Positions 1 through 7,894 are shown, counted from the stretch's first letter. The stretch is 39,684 nucleotides of DNA from Rhizobiaceae bacterium (GCA_016763155.1 JAESUH010000018.1:1-39684); one strand, 5' to 3'. Notes: generated by a model from the sequence alone, not told the origin. Translations and numbers: made by a program.

Positions 1-242
1 AGATTGGCTCTGAGATCAAGGGCGTTATCATCTCCAAGGTTGAAGCGGGAAGCCATGCGGAAGAAAAGGGCATCAAATCTGGCGAAATTATCGTCCAGGT
101 CGGTCAGGAACCAGTCTTTGCCGCGCAAGATGTTGCTGATCAGATCAAGCGATTGAGCGGCGAGGGGCGTAAGAACGCCTTGTTGATGGTTTCCTCGAAA
201 GCTGGCGATATCCGCTTCGTGGTGGTTCGCATCGAGGGCTAG
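1..242 (+). CDS. DegP/HtrA-family serine protease, C-terminal end (partial)
   Basis: The frame is open from the window edge (first full codon at 3) to TAG at 240-242, giving 80 residues; the protease domain lies outside the window. The residues read as a C-terminal PDZ domain: IKGVIISKVEAGSHAEEKGI, then a KSGEIIVQVGQEPV core and a final DIRFVVVRIEG strand, as in the second PDZ domain of periplasmic DegP/HtrA proteins. Such enzymes degrade or refold damaged envelope proteins. A hairpin with a T run follows within 30 bp, so transcription probably ends here. The domain call is fairly safe; whether the protein is DegP, DegQ or another PDZ protease cannot be decided from this fragment. Confidence 0.75.
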   Translation, partial: IGSEIKGVIISKVEAGSHAEEKGIKSGEIIVQVGQEPVFAAQDVADQIKRLSGEGRKNALLMVSSKAGDIRFVVVRIEG

Positions 243-261
243 AACGCCTTATCAAGAAAAT

Positions 262-292
262 TCGGAAAGGGCAGCTTTAGCTGCTTTTTTTT
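262..292 (+). terminator. Rho-independent terminator after the degP-like gene
   Basis: GCAGC (271-275) pairs with GCTGC (280-284) across a four-base loop, flanked by A residues on the left and an eight-base T run at 285-292. The stop codon of the opposite-strand GNAT gene (277-279) lies inside the loop, so the two convergent genes share this spot. Confidence 0.75.
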
Positions 293-864
293 GATTCCCA
301 TTGCTGTTTGGCAATTGAATAGACGATGTGTCGTTTCAATTCAGAATGGGTATCTGGAACGTTGGGATGATCAAAGTCTCTCGCTGGAGTGCGCTCCATT
401 CCCAGTTTTTTCATAACGGACTGCGATGGAAGGTTTTTCGTTGGTGTGAATGCAACGATTTCAGGTTTGCCGAGAGATTGGAAAGCGTACTCCATCCAGG
501 CGGAGGCAGATTCGGTTGCGTAGCCATTGCCCCAAAACTTGGTATGCAGGCTCCAGCCAATTTCGGTAATAGGCCCGAACGGGGTTTTGAATCTGGTTTC
601 TGCAATGCCGCAAAACCCTAGAAACTCATTTGTTTCACGAAGAATAACCGGCCGGAATCCGTAGTCGGTTTGGGCCGAGTTTTTGATTATGTCCGGAAAT
701 ATCTTCCGAACTTTTTCTGGCGAATCAATTCCAGGAAAATACTTCATCACTGCGGGATCGCCCCGCAAGCTGATGAGGTCATTGATATCAGCATCGCGCC
801 AATCGCGCAGGATCAGGCGCGGTGTATTCAGGATCAATGGTTCAGCCACATTCTCATCCCGCAA
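277..864 (-). CDS. GNAT-family N-acetyltransferase (RimJ/RimL type)
   Basis: A 195-residue protein that starts with the typical RimJ/RimL layout: NTPRLILRDWRDADINDL near the N-terminus, an EIGWSLHTKFWGNGYATES segment that corresponds to the acetyl-CoA binding strand and loop, and NLPSQSVMKKLGM near the C-terminus, the usual N-x-x-S-x-x-x-x-x-K-L-G-M signature. Members move an acetyl group from acetyl-CoA to an amine on a protein, amino acid, polyamine or drug; the substrate cannot be told. The ATG overlaps the end of serB by 11 bases on the same strand, so the two are cotranscribed and probably translationally coupled. There is no evidence that it takes part in serine synthesis. Confidence 0.85.
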   Translation of the reverse strand: MRDENVAEPLILNTPRLILRDWRDADINDLISLRGDPAVMKYFPGIDSPEKVRKIFPDIIKNSAQTDYGFRPVILRETNEFLGFCGIAETRFKTPFGPITEIGWSLHTKFWGNGYATESASAWMEYAFQSLGKPEIVAFTPTKNLPSQSVMKKLGMERTPARDFDHPNVPDTHSELKRHIVYSIAKQQWESKKSS

Positions 865-1741
865 AATCCGACCTACGATATCCTTGCATATATAAAAGCG
901 CGGTCAGATCGCCATGATTGATGCAATGCTTGGATGCAGCCGCAACACTTGGTTTTGCATGAAGCGCCACGCCGGTTCCGGCAAGCTTCAACATGGGTAA
1001 ATCATTGGCACCATCACCAACGGCAATAAAATCATCTGTTGTTAGCCCGTGTTTTTCCGCGATTGCATTCATTGCTGTTACTTTGGCATCGGCTCCCAAT
1101 ATTGGTTCTTTCACTTTGCCAGTCAAAACGCCGTTTTCTGCAATCAACACATTGGCACGATGTTCGTGGAAACCAATTTTTTCTGCGATGCTGGCGGTAA
1201 ATGATGTGAAGCCACCCGATACGAGTGCTGTGTGGGCACCATCGTTTTTCATGGTTTGAACAAGGGTTTTTCCGCCTGCAGCAAGTGTGATTTTTTCCTC
1301 AATTACTTTGCCGATGATATCGAAACCCAGACCGCCCAACATAGCCACTCGCTCGCGCATGGCTGAATCAAATTCTAGCTCGCCATTCATGGCGCGAATC
1401 GTAATTGCGGATACTTTGTCAAAAACACCGGCGAAATGTGCCAGCTCATCGATGCATTCCTGATCGATCATGGTGGAATCCATGTCGGCAATCAACGCTT
1501 TCTTGCGTCTGGTTTCTGTCGGCTGGATGATCACATCAATTGCTGAATCACCGATAATTTTGCTTAATTGTTGCCTTGCCTGCTCGTTATTAGTATCTGA
1601 TGGCAAGGGGATATCGCAGGCAATATTGTCGGCCAGCCAGTAAAGCTGAGAGGCACCAATTGCGCGGGCTGCTTCTTCGCCAAGACGCTGATCAAGAACA
1701 GGATTGTTAGGGTTGGCAATCAGGGTCGCAATATGATCCAT
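854..1741 (-). CDS. serB: Phosphoserine phosphatase SerB
   Basis: Catalyses the last step of serine synthesis, L-phosphoserine to L-serine and phosphate, in the cytoplasm. The 295-residue protein has all HAD-family motifs: DMDST at residues 86-90 (nucleophile Asp86, acid/base Asp88), VSGGFTSF (motif II Ser), and the late VGDGANDLPML (motif III/IV Mg2+ Asp residues). The first 80 residues form the variable N-terminal ACT-like part seen in proteobacterial SerB. It is transcribed away from miaA; the two start codons are only 29 bp apart, so promoters must be very short or overlap the genes. The serB-miaA divergent pair is common in Rhizobiales. GNAT follows with an 11-base overlap. Confidence 0.96.
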   Translation of the reverse strand: MDHIATLIANPNNPVLDQRLGEEAARAIGASQLYWLADNIACDIPLPSDTNNEQARQQLSKIIGDSAIDVIIQPTETRRKKALIADMDSTMIDQECIDELAHFAGVFDKVSAITIRAMNGELEFDSAMRERVAMLGGLGFDIIGKVIEEKITLAAGGKTLVQTMKNDGAHTALVSGGFTSFTASIAEKIGFHEHRANVLIAENGVLTGKVKEPILGADAKVTAMNAIAEKHGLTTDDFIAVGDGANDLPMLKLAGTGVALHAKPSVAAASKHCINHGDLTALLYMQGYRRSDFAG

Positions 1742-1770
1742 GGGATAGTTTTTCCAAATTGGGGCTAGAA

Positions 1771-2673
1771 ATGAATATAGAAGAAGATGTCATTTTGATA
1801 GCTGGCCCAACGGCAAGCGGCAAGAGTGCGTTGGCTATTAAACTGGCATTGCAATGCGACGCAGTTATCGTAAATGCGGATTCGATGCAGATTTATGACG
1901 GTCTGAGGATTATCACAGCGCGGCCAAGTCTCAGCGAAGAAGCGCAATGCGAGCACTGCATGTTTGGGACGGTATCTCCGGATCAGGCATATTCTGTGGC
2001 CAGATGGTTGGAGGATGCGAAAGCAAATTTAGATGAAATTCTATCCTCGGGCCGTAAAGTGATTTTCGTTGGCGGCACAGGAATGTATTTTTCTGCCATG
2101 CTCGACGGGCTTTCGCCAATGCCAGCAATTGAACCTGCCATTAGAGATAAATGGCGGGCAATTTATGATGGCGGAAGTGAGGGAGATTTGCACGAGGCGT
2201 TGATTAAACTCGATCCTGTAATGGCAGAGAAATTGAAACCATTGGACCGCCAGCGTATTACCCGTGCACTTGAAGTGATGGAAAGCACCGGGAAATCTCT
2301 GGCCGAATGGCAAAACAAAGCGGCTCATTCTGCTTTGCTTGGAGATGTACCAACCAGAAAACTGGTTATATTGCCGGAACGTTCCTTGTTGCATGAACGT
2401 ATCAATGGGCGCTTTCTTGCAATGGTGGAAGCTGGAGCCGTTGAAGAAGTGGCGGCCTTACTTGAGATGAATTTGGCGGAGAATTTGCCGGTAATGAAAG
2501 CCATCGGCGTGCGCCAATTGTCTGCATATTTACGCGATGAGATATCGCTCGAAGAGGCAGCGACCTTGGCGCAGGCTGCTTCAAGGCAATATGCAAAGCG
2601 TCAGTATACGTGGTTTCGAAATCAGTTTTCGTCTGACTGGCAGGAAGTTTCGCCGGATGGTGATTTGAAATAA
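1771..2673 (+). CDS. miaA: tRNA dimethylallyltransferase MiaA
   Basis: Adds the dimethylallyl group of DMAPP to N6 of A37 in tRNAs that read codons beginning with U, the first step to ms2i6A. The P-loop GPTASGKS lies close to the N-terminus, followed by VNADSMQIYDGLRIITARPS, the family's DMAPP/tRNA contact region, VGGTGMYFSAML, and LDRQRITRALEV. The length of 300 residues is normal. A TTG at 1759 is in frame four codons earlier, but ATG 1771 is preceded by GGGG at about 6 bp and is preferred. The gene is divergent from serB. The 3' end lacks an evident terminator; a 123-bp gap separates it from the next gene. Confidence 0.95.
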   Translation: MNIEEDVILIAGPTASGKSALAIKLALQCDAVIVNADSMQIYDGLRIITARPSLSEEAQCEHCMFGTVSPDQAYSVARWLEDAKANLDEILSSGRKVIFVGGTGMYFSAMLDGLSPMPAIEPAIRDKWRAIYDGGSEGDLHEALIKLDPVMAEKLKPLDRQRITRALEVMESTGKSLAEWQNKAAHSALLGDVPTRKLVILPERSLLHERINGRFLAMVEAGAVEEVAALLEMNLAENLPVMKAIGVRQLSAYLRDEISLEEAATLAQAASRQYAKRQYTWFRNQFSSDWQEVSPDGDLK

Positions 2674-2796
2674 CAGGCTCTGAAACCAGTAAATATCGCG
2701 TTGCTTAAAGTCTTAAAGATACAATTAACTGCGCCTTCACTCTTTTTTTAAACTCTCATTGTATTGTCGGGTAATTCACAACTGGTGATCCGCCCA

Positions 2797-3576
2797 ATGC
2801 CACGTTACCTCAGTATGCGAACTGTAAATTACTTTGTTGCGCTTGAAGCACTGTTTGTGCTTGGGGCGGGGCTTCTTATTTTTTACGCTTATTGGCAATC
2901 TTCAGCGGTCATTGTGATGAAAATTTCCGGGGAGTTTCACCCGACGCAAGCGCAAGATTATCTGTTTTATTCGATGTTTTTGCTGTTGCTTGCCTTTTTA
3001 TGCATCGTGATGATTATTCTTCCTATGATGCGCCGGAGCCAGGACGAAACCCTGAATATTAGCAATTTGGCAAAGTCTTTTGAAAAACAGGCTGTGACAG
3101 ATGTTTTGACCGACCTCCCAAACCGGCGTTTCTTTGAAAGCGCATTCAAGGCATATCTGAAAGAGTTTAATCGGAAGGATTTATCCTTCGGGTTGCTGGT
3201 AATGGATCTGGATCACTTTAAGAGGTTTAACGATAATTACGGTCATGATGTGGGGGATGAAGTGCTTCGGGTTGTTGGCCGAAAGTTGAAATCAATCACC
3301 AGAGAACATGATGTTGTCGCGCGTATCGGCGGAGAAGAATTTGCCGTGATAACGCTTTTTGCGACCAAAGAGCAACTCAAGGCAGTTGCGGAGCGCTATC
3401 GCATTGAAATTGATAATATTAAGGTCAAAATTGGCGATGATATTCTGGACCCGACCGTTTCCATTGGGGTTGCCTCCAACGAGGGCCGCCAAAAAGAAAT
3501 TCGGATGATGTTTGCAGAAGCGGATAAGAAACTCTATGAGGCCAAGCGCAAAGGGCGCAACATGGTTGTCGTATAA
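2797..3576 (+). CDS. Membrane-bound diguanylate cyclase (GGDEF)
   Basis: Makes cyclic di-GMP from two GTP. About 90 N-terminal residues hold two hydrophobic membrane segments (around YFVALEALFVLGAGLLIFYA and YSMFLLLLAFLCIVMIILP) with a short periplasmic loop between them, which may be the sensor. A linker helix leads to the GGDEF domain: LTDLPNRRFFESA, VMDLDHFKRFNDNYGHDVGD, active-site RIGGEEF, and VSIGVA. The second residue pair is GGEEF, which is compatible with catalysis. No RxxD inhibitory site is visible before GGEEF. The start is uncertain: no good ribosome site is seen, and a TTG at 2764 would add 11 residues. It stands alone between miaA and the ilv leader. Confidence 0.88.
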   Translation: MPRYLSMRTVNYFVALEALFVLGAGLLIFYAYWQSSAVIVMKISGEFHPTQAQDYLFYSMFLLLLAFLCIVMIILPMMRRSQDETLNISNLAKSFEKQAVTDVLTDLPNRRFFESAFKAYLKEFNRKDLSFGLLVMDLDHFKRFNDNYGHDVGDEVLRVVGRKLKSITREHDVVARIGGEEFAVITLFATKEQLKAVAERYRIEIDNIKVKIGDDILDPTVSIGVASNEGRQKEIRMMFAEADKKLYEAKRKGRNMVVV

Positions 3577-3606
3577 CCCATGGTCTGGTTTGGATAAATT
3601 TATCGG

Positions 3607-3635
3607 TTGACGGATTTAGTAACGCTGATTAAGGT
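3607..3635 (+). promoter_or_regulatory. ilvI: Possible promoter of the ilvI leader transcript
   Basis: TTGACG at 3607-3612 matches a -35 box well. Seventeen bases later TAAGGT (3630-3635) is a poor -10 match. The position, about 30 bp ahead of the leader peptide start, is what an attenuated operon needs, but the -10 is weak and another pair could be used. Confidence 0.3.
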
Positions 3636-3663
3636 CGCCGTAGTTTTATTAAAGGGTGTAACA

Positions 3664-3714
3664 ATGTTGCATAGAATTCTAGTGGTGATGAGGCGTACAC
3701 GCGTGACGGGATGA
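3664..3714 (+). CDS. ilv leader peptide (attenuator peptide)
   Basis: A 16-codon frame encodes MLHRILVVMRRTRVTG and ends in TGA at 3712-3714. Four consecutive codons (att cta gtg gtg, 3676-3687) call for Ile, Leu, Val, Val, the three end products of the operon that follows. AAGGGTG lies about 8 bases upstream as a ribosome site. It is followed by a long hairpin and a T-tailed terminator before ilvI. This is the classical arrangement of attenuation by ribosome stalling known for ilv operons of proteobacteria, including alphaproteobacteria. The peptide itself needs no function; its translation speed reports charged tRNA levels. Confidence 0.85.
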   Translation: MLHRILVVMRRTRVTG

Positions 3715-3741
3715 ATTCCGTCGCGAAAGCAGCGTGTACGC
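3693..3741 (+). promoter_or_regulatory. Pause/alternative hairpin of the ilvI attenuator
   Basis: GCGTACACGC (3693-3702) is an exact inverted copy of GCGTGTACGC (3732-3741). Inside it GACGG and CCGTC form a second stem around gatgaatt. The left arm overlaps the end of the leader peptide and its stop codon, so a ribosome that reaches the stop would cover it, while a ribosome stalled on the Ile-Leu-Val-Val codons would leave most of it free. I could not identify a clear antiterminator pairing with the terminator's left arm. Confidence 0.65.
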
Positions 3742-3746
3742 AAATG

Positions 3747-3770
3747 AGGCTCCAAAGGGGGCCTTTTTTT
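3747..3770 (+). terminator. Attenuator terminator before ilvI
   Basis: AGGCTCC (3747-3753) pairs with GGGGCCT (3758-3764, one G-U pair) around a short AAAG loop, followed by a run of T to 3770. It lies between the leader peptide and ilvI, in the sense orientation, as required for premature termination when branched-chain aminoacyl-tRNAs are plentiful. Confidence 0.8.
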
Positions 3771-3826
3771 ATGTCTGAAATTATCCTCAATTAACAAATT
3801 CAAGATGAAATGAAGTGAGCAGAAAA

Positions 3827-5599
3827 ATGGCAGAGCAGATGGAAATGACTGGCGCTGAAATGGTTGTTCAGGCGATGGTCGATAACGGTATCGATATGAT
3901 CTTTGGATATCCCGGTGGTGCCGTGCTTCCAATTTATGACGAGATTTTCCAACAGGAAAAGCTGAAACATATTCTTGTGCGTCATGAACAAGGTGCAGGC
4001 CATGCTGCAGAAGGCTATGCGCGCTCTACCGGTAAGACCGGTTGTTTTTTAGTGACTTCTGGACCGGGTGCAACCAACGCTGTTACGCCGCTTCAAGATG
4101 CGCTGCTTGATAGCATTCCGCTCGTTTGCATTACCGGACAAGTGCCAACGCCGCTGATTGGTTCTGATGCCTTTCAGGAAGCTGATACGGTTGGGATTAC
4201 ACGGCCATGTACCAAGCATAACTGGCTGGTTCGCGATGTTAATGAACTGGCCAACGTTTTGCATGAAGCATTTTATGTTGCAAGCCATGGCAGGCCAGGA
4301 CCTGTTTTGGTTGATATTCCCAAGGATGTTCAGTTTGCAATGGGCATTTATACGCCGCCAAGCGAGTTTAAAGCGACCAGTTATAAGCCGCAAACATCCG
4401 GTGACCTTGATGCAATCAAGGAAGCAATTGCGTTGATGGCCAACGCCAAAAAGCCGGTATTTTATACCGGTGGTGGCGTGGTCAATTCTGGCCTGGAAGC
4501 AAGCAAATTGTTGCGGGAACTGGTTGAACTGACTGATTTCCCTATCACTTCTACATTGATGGGGCTTGGGGCTTATCCTGCCAGTGGCAAGAACTGGCTT
4601 GGCATGTTGGGGATGCACGGCACTTATGAAGCCAATTTAGCCATGCATGATTGTGACGTGATGATATGTGTTGGTGCACGCTTTGATGACCGGATTACCG
4701 GCCGTTTGGATGCGTTTTCTCCCAACTCTAAGAAGATCCACATTGATATTGATCCATCCTCGATCAACAAGAATGTTCGGGTGGATATTCCAATCATCGG
4801 TGATGTGGGAAATGTTTTGGAAGATATGGTTCGTTTGTGGCGGGCTGAGGCAAGCACGCCTTCCAAAAAGGATCTTAAGGGTTGGTGGGATGAAGTAGAA
4901 AGTTGGCGCAGGCGCAATAGCCTTGCCTATAAGCCATCAAAAAACGTTATCATGCCGCAATTTGCCATTGAACGGCTGTTTGAGCTGACTAAGGATAAAG
5001 ACACTTATATCACAACAGAAGTTGGCCAACACCAAATGTGGGCCGCGCAGTATTATGGCTTTGAAGAACCAAATCGCTGGATGACATCAGGGGGGCTTGG
5101 CACGATGGGTTATGGCCTTCCGGCAGCTCTTGGTGTGCAATTGGCGCATCCTGGATCATTGGTTATTGATATTGCTGGCGATGCTTCCATTCAAATGTGT
5201 ATTCAAGAGATGTCGGCTGCTATTCAACATGATGCGCCCATCAAGATTTTTATTCTGAATAACCAGTATATGGGCATGGTACGCCAGTGGCAGCAATTGC
5301 TGCATGGCAACCGTTTGTCTCATTCCTATACTGAAGCTTTGCCCGATTTTGTGAAATTGGCAGAAGCTTATGGCGGGGTGGGAATCAGGTGCAATAAACC
5401 GGATGAACTGGATGATGCGATCAATGAAATGATCAATTGTGATAAGCCGGTATTGTTTGATTGCCGGGTTGCTAATCTGGCCAATTGTTTCCCAATGATC
5501 CCATCTGGCAAGGCGCATAATGAAATGCTGATGTCTGATGAGGCCACTGATGAAGCGATAAGTAAAGCCATCGATCACAAGGATAAATCGCTTGTCTAG
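3827..5599 (+). CDS. ilvI: Acetolactate synthase large (catalytic) subunit
   Basis: Condenses two pyruvates, or pyruvate and 2-oxobutyrate, to acetolactate or acetohydroxybutyrate, the first common step to valine, leucine and isoleucine; needs thiamine diphosphate, FAD and Mg2+. The 590 residues show the ThDP-enzyme layout: FGYPGGAVLPIYDE, VRHEQGAGHAAEGYAR with the catalytic Glu, a central FAD/nucleotide-binding domain (GARFDDRITGRLDAF), and the C-terminal ThDP motif starting GDASIQMCIQEM and ending ILNNQYMGMV. ATG 3827 is chosen; a GTG at 3815 would add four residues. The gene is under the leader-peptide attenuator, and its 3' end overlaps the EamA gene. Also named ilvB in many annotations. 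Confidence 0.96.
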   Translation: MAEQMEMTGAEMVVQAMVDNGIDMIFGYPGGAVLPIYDEIFQQEKLKHILVRHEQGAGHAAEGYARSTGKTGCFLVTSGPGATNAVTPLQDALLDSIPLVCITGQVPTPLIGSDAFQEADTVGITRPCTKHNWLVRDVNELANVLHEAFYVASHGRPGPVLVDIPKDVQFAMGIYTPPSEFKATSYKPQTSGDLDAIKEAIALMANAKKPVFYTGGGVVNSGLEASKLLRELVELTDFPITSTLMGLGAYPASGKNWLGMLGMHGTYEANLAMHDCDVMICVGARFDDRITGRLDAFSPNSKKIHIDIDPSSINKNVRVDIPIIGDVGNVLEDMVRLWRAEASTPSKKDLKGWWDEVESWRRRNSLAYKPSKNVIMPQFAIERLFELTKDKDTYITTEVGQHQMWAAQYYGFEEPNRWMTSGGLGTMGYGLPAALGVQLAHPGSLVIDIAGDASIQMCIQEMSAAIQHDAPIKIFILNNQYMGMVRQWQQLLHGNRLSHSYTEALPDFVKLAEAYGGVGIRCNKPDELDDAINEMINCDKPVLFDCRVANLANCFPMIPSGKAHNEMLMSDEATDEAISKAIDHKDKSLV

Positions 5600-6524
5600 G
5601 CTGTCCAACCCTTCGGTTGCTGACTATGGAATGCTAATATTGCTGGCAGCAATTTTTGGCGGCAGTTTTGTGCTGACCAGTGTGTCAGTGCATGAAGTGC
5701 CGGCAATCTTTGTGGTTGCTGCCAGGTTGGTTTTGGCTACCCTCATTCTTTACGCTGCGATGTTAATTGCAAAGCAATCTCTGCCGAAATTCGGTCCTAT
5801 ATGGTGGGTGATTGCTGCGGCAGCCTTGCTGGGAAGTGCCTTGCCGTTTTTTTTGATTTCCTGGGCTCAGGAAAGTGTGGATGCAGGGTTGGCAGCAATT
5901 TTGATGGCTGTGATGCCATTGGTGACGCTGGTTCTTGCACATATTTTTACGAAAGATGAGAAACTCACCCCGACCAAGGTTATCGGCTTTTTGTTTGGTG
6001 TAGTAGGTGTTGCCGTCCTGATTGGGTTTGATAAGCTTGGCACGTTAGGGGACGAGGCAATGCGCCAATATGCGTTGATTGCAGCTGCGATCTGTTATGC
6101 GGCCAATGCTGTGATTACAAAATATCTTGTCGGCCTGCCCAGACGCGCGACTGCAACCGCCCTTGTGGGTGTTGCAACGCTGATGATTTTGCCAGTCTGT
6201 CTAATTTTTGGCGAATTTCCTTCGAGCTCCATTTCAAATTTGGCATTAGCGTCAATTGTTGGTTTGGCTATTTTTCCAACGGCAATCGGCACTTTGTTGA
6301 TATTTGAAATTGTCGACCGGCAGGGTGCCAGTTTCTTGAGTCAGATTAACTTTCTGGTGCCAGTGGCAGGCGTGATCTGGGGCATTTTATTGCTGTCAGA
6401 AAGATTGCCAGCCAATGCCTGGATAGCGCTGCTAATAATTCTAACGGGCGTGGTGATCGCCCGTCTCAAACTCCAACCATCCAAACTTAGTGCCCGCAAG
6501 GGCCGCATTAAGGATAAGTCATGA
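5592..6524 (+). CDS. EamA/DMT-family exporter inside the ilv operon
   Basis: A 310-residue membrane protein with about ten hydrophobic helices in two EamA repeats (first from YGMLILLAAIFGGSFVL, second from AAAICYAANAVITKYLV). The family exports amino acids, metabolites or toxic compounds by proton antiport. The start TTG 5592 lies inside the end of ilvI and has AAGGA 8 bases ahead; an ATG at 5631 is the alternative but would begin within the first helix. The stop codon overlaps the ATG of ilvH (ATGA). So it is translated together with ilvI and ilvH and shares their attenuation. Export of a branched-chain amino acid or overflow keto acid is an inference from position only. Confidence 0.88.
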   Translation: MSRLSNPSVADYGMLILLAAIFGGSFVLTSVSVHEVPAIFVVAARLVLATLILYAAMLIAKQSLPKFGPIWWVIAAAALLGSALPFFLISWAQESVDAGLAAILMAVMPLVTLVLAHIFTKDEKLTPTKVIGFLFGVVGVAVLIGFDKLGTLGDEAMRQYALIAAAICYAANAVITKYLVGLPRRATATALVGVATLMILPVCLIFGEFPSSSISNLALASIVGLAIFPTAIGTLLIFEIVDRQGASFLSQINFLVPVAGVIWGILLLSERLPANAWIALLIILTGVVIARLKLQPSKLSARKGRIKDKS

Positions 6525-7093
6525 GCACACATAAACAAGCAACCGGCTCCGCCTATTTTATTGTTCCGGAAACTGAAAAACCTCGATCCCATGTGCTGGC
6601 GATATTGGTAGATAATGAACCAGGCGTTCTTGCTCGGGTGATTGGTTTGTTTTCTGGCCGGGGCTACAATATTGAAAGTCTGACGGTTTCTGAAATCAGC
6701 GATCAGAAGCATTCTTCGCGTATCACGATCGTTTCCAGCGGCACGTTGCATGTGCTGGATCAAATTCGGAAACAGCTGGAACGCATGGTGCCGGTGCACA
6801 AAGTTATCGATCTGACACTGACTGCGGAAGTGAATGGCCATGATAAACCGCTGGAGCGGGAACTGGCATTGGTAAAGGTGGCAGGAACTGGCGAAAACCG
6901 CATGGAGGCTATGCGCCTTGCGGATGCTTTCAATGCACGGGTGATTGATGCGACCAGTGAACATTTCACGTTTGAACTTACTGGTCGGGTTAATAAGATC
7001 GACCAGTTCATCTCCATTATGAAGCCGATTGGCCTCGTGGAAGTTTGCCGGACAGGTGTGACTGCCGTTGCTCGTGGCAAAGACGGCATGTAA
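6521..7093 (+). CDS. ilvH: Acetolactate synthase small (regulatory) subunit
   Basis: Binds the large subunit, raises its activity and confers feedback inhibition by valine. The 190 residues begin with a short tail, then an ACT domain (HVLAILVDNEPGVLARVIGL, with the valine-binding GRGYNIESLTVS region), and a C-terminal half (ERELALVKV, FTFELTGRVNKIDQFISIM) that activates the catalytic subunit. Full length. ATG overlaps the stop of the EamA gene by four bases, so it is translationally coupled to that gene rather than directly to ilvI. A strong hairpin follows 50 bp downstream. Also called ilvN. Confidence 0.96.
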   Translation: MSTHKQATGSAYFIVPETEKPRSHVLAILVDNEPGVLARVIGLFSGRGYNIESLTVSEISDQKHSSRITIVSSGTLHVLDQIRKQLERMVPVHKVIDLTLTAEVNGHDKPLERELALVKVAGTGENRMEAMRLADAFNARVIDATSEHFTFELTGRVNKIDQFISIMKPIGLVEVCRTGVTAVARGKDGM

Positions 7094-7140
7094 TTGTCAT
7101 GGTGGCTGGATATTCCGGTGCACCGCTTGCTAAAACTTGG

Positions 7141-7165
7141 ACACAAGCCCAAATGGGGCTTGTGT
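7141..7165 (+). terminator. Hairpin after ilvH, probable terminator
   Basis: ACACAAGCCC (7141-7150) pairs perfectly with GGGCTTGTGT (7156-7165), ten base pairs with a five-base loop. It lies between the convergent ilvH and AhpD-like genes. There is no proper T run (tcatccc follows), so termination may be weak or Rho-assisted, or the hairpin may protect the mRNA 3' end. Confidence 0.5.
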
Positions 7166-7216
7166 CATCCCTTCAGGCTGAGGTGACATTTGCCGCAGAT
7201 CTGGATTTGTTGCAAA

Positions 7217-7750
7217 TTACGTTTTGCTTTTTGCCAGACGTGCCATTACGTCAAGATCACATGCGGTAGCATATCCCATTGCTCGTTTAATACCCGGTAG
7301 AAGTGCTGCACCATTCATTGCGTAACTGAGTTCAATCAGGCCCGCCTCGCCAAATTTTTGTTTGATGATTTCTCGTGCTTGAGGCGCATCTTCCCTGCGT
7401 GCGGTTACTGCATCGCTTAGTTCTGCAACGGCTGCAATCTCTTCGGGCAGGGTTTCATAATTTCCGCTGACTAGATTTGAAATCGTCTGCTCATCAAGGT
7501 TTGCTTGCTTGGCCAGACTGATTTCTGCTTCCACGCATGTTCCGCAATCTGCGGCAATTGCCCCTCTCAATCGTGCTGCGTGATAGGCAAGGGCCGTTGT
7601 TTTTAAATTTGGGTCAAGAAACCCAAAAATCCGATTGTAACGGGTTAGCAAGCCAATATCTGTTTGGGCAATCTGGTGAGTGTAATCAAGCGAAACACCA
7701 AGCCGTTTTTCCGCTCTTTTGATTAGGAGGCTTGCAATCAGTCTAAGCAT
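7217..7750 (-). CDS. AhpD-like / carboxymuconolactone decarboxylase-family protein
   Basis: A 177-residue all-helical protein with CGTCVEAE in the middle, the CxxC and acidic residue of the AhpD/CMD fold, preceded by AARLRGAIAAD. AhpD-like proteins reduce peroxiredoxins or act as thiol-dependent peroxidases; other members are ring-opening decarboxylases. The substrate cannot be told. A longer reading frame reaches 7843, but its extra residues would begin inside a perfect inverted repeat and lack a ribosome site, so the ATG at 7750 (MLRLIASLLIKRAEKRLG) is used. It is divergent from the LysE-family gene and convergent with ilvH. Confidence 0.72.
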   Translation of the reverse strand: MLRLIASLLIKRAEKRLGVSLDYTHQIAQTDIGLLTRYNRIFGFLDPNLKTTALAYHAARLRGAIAADCGTCVEAEISLAKQANLDEQTISNLVSGNYETLPEEIAAVAELSDAVTARREDAPQAREIIKQKFGEAGLIELSYAMNGAALLPGIKRAMGYATACDLDVMARLAKSKT

Positions 7751-7836
7751 TAGGTTCTGCCTTTTTGTGTGGCTTGTTTGGGATTCTGCAAAAATAGCTA
7801 CCTCATTTGGTGCCGATATAGAAGTATCTTGACCAA

Positions 7837-7875
7837 ATTTCAAAATAGGTCAATAATGCTGACCTATTTTGAAAT
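7837..7875. promoter_or_regulatory. Perfect 16-bp inverted repeat between divergent genes
   Basis: ATTTCAAAATAGGTCA (7837-7852) is repeated in exact inverted form at 7860-7875, with a 7-base spacer. It lies 20 bp ahead of the LysE-family start and 87 bp ahead of the AhpD-like start. No T run follows on either strand, so an operator for a dimeric regulator, or an RNA hairpin in the lysE leader, is more likely than a terminator. Confidence 0.7.
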
Positions 7876-7894
7876 ATCCCACGAGAATCCAGCC

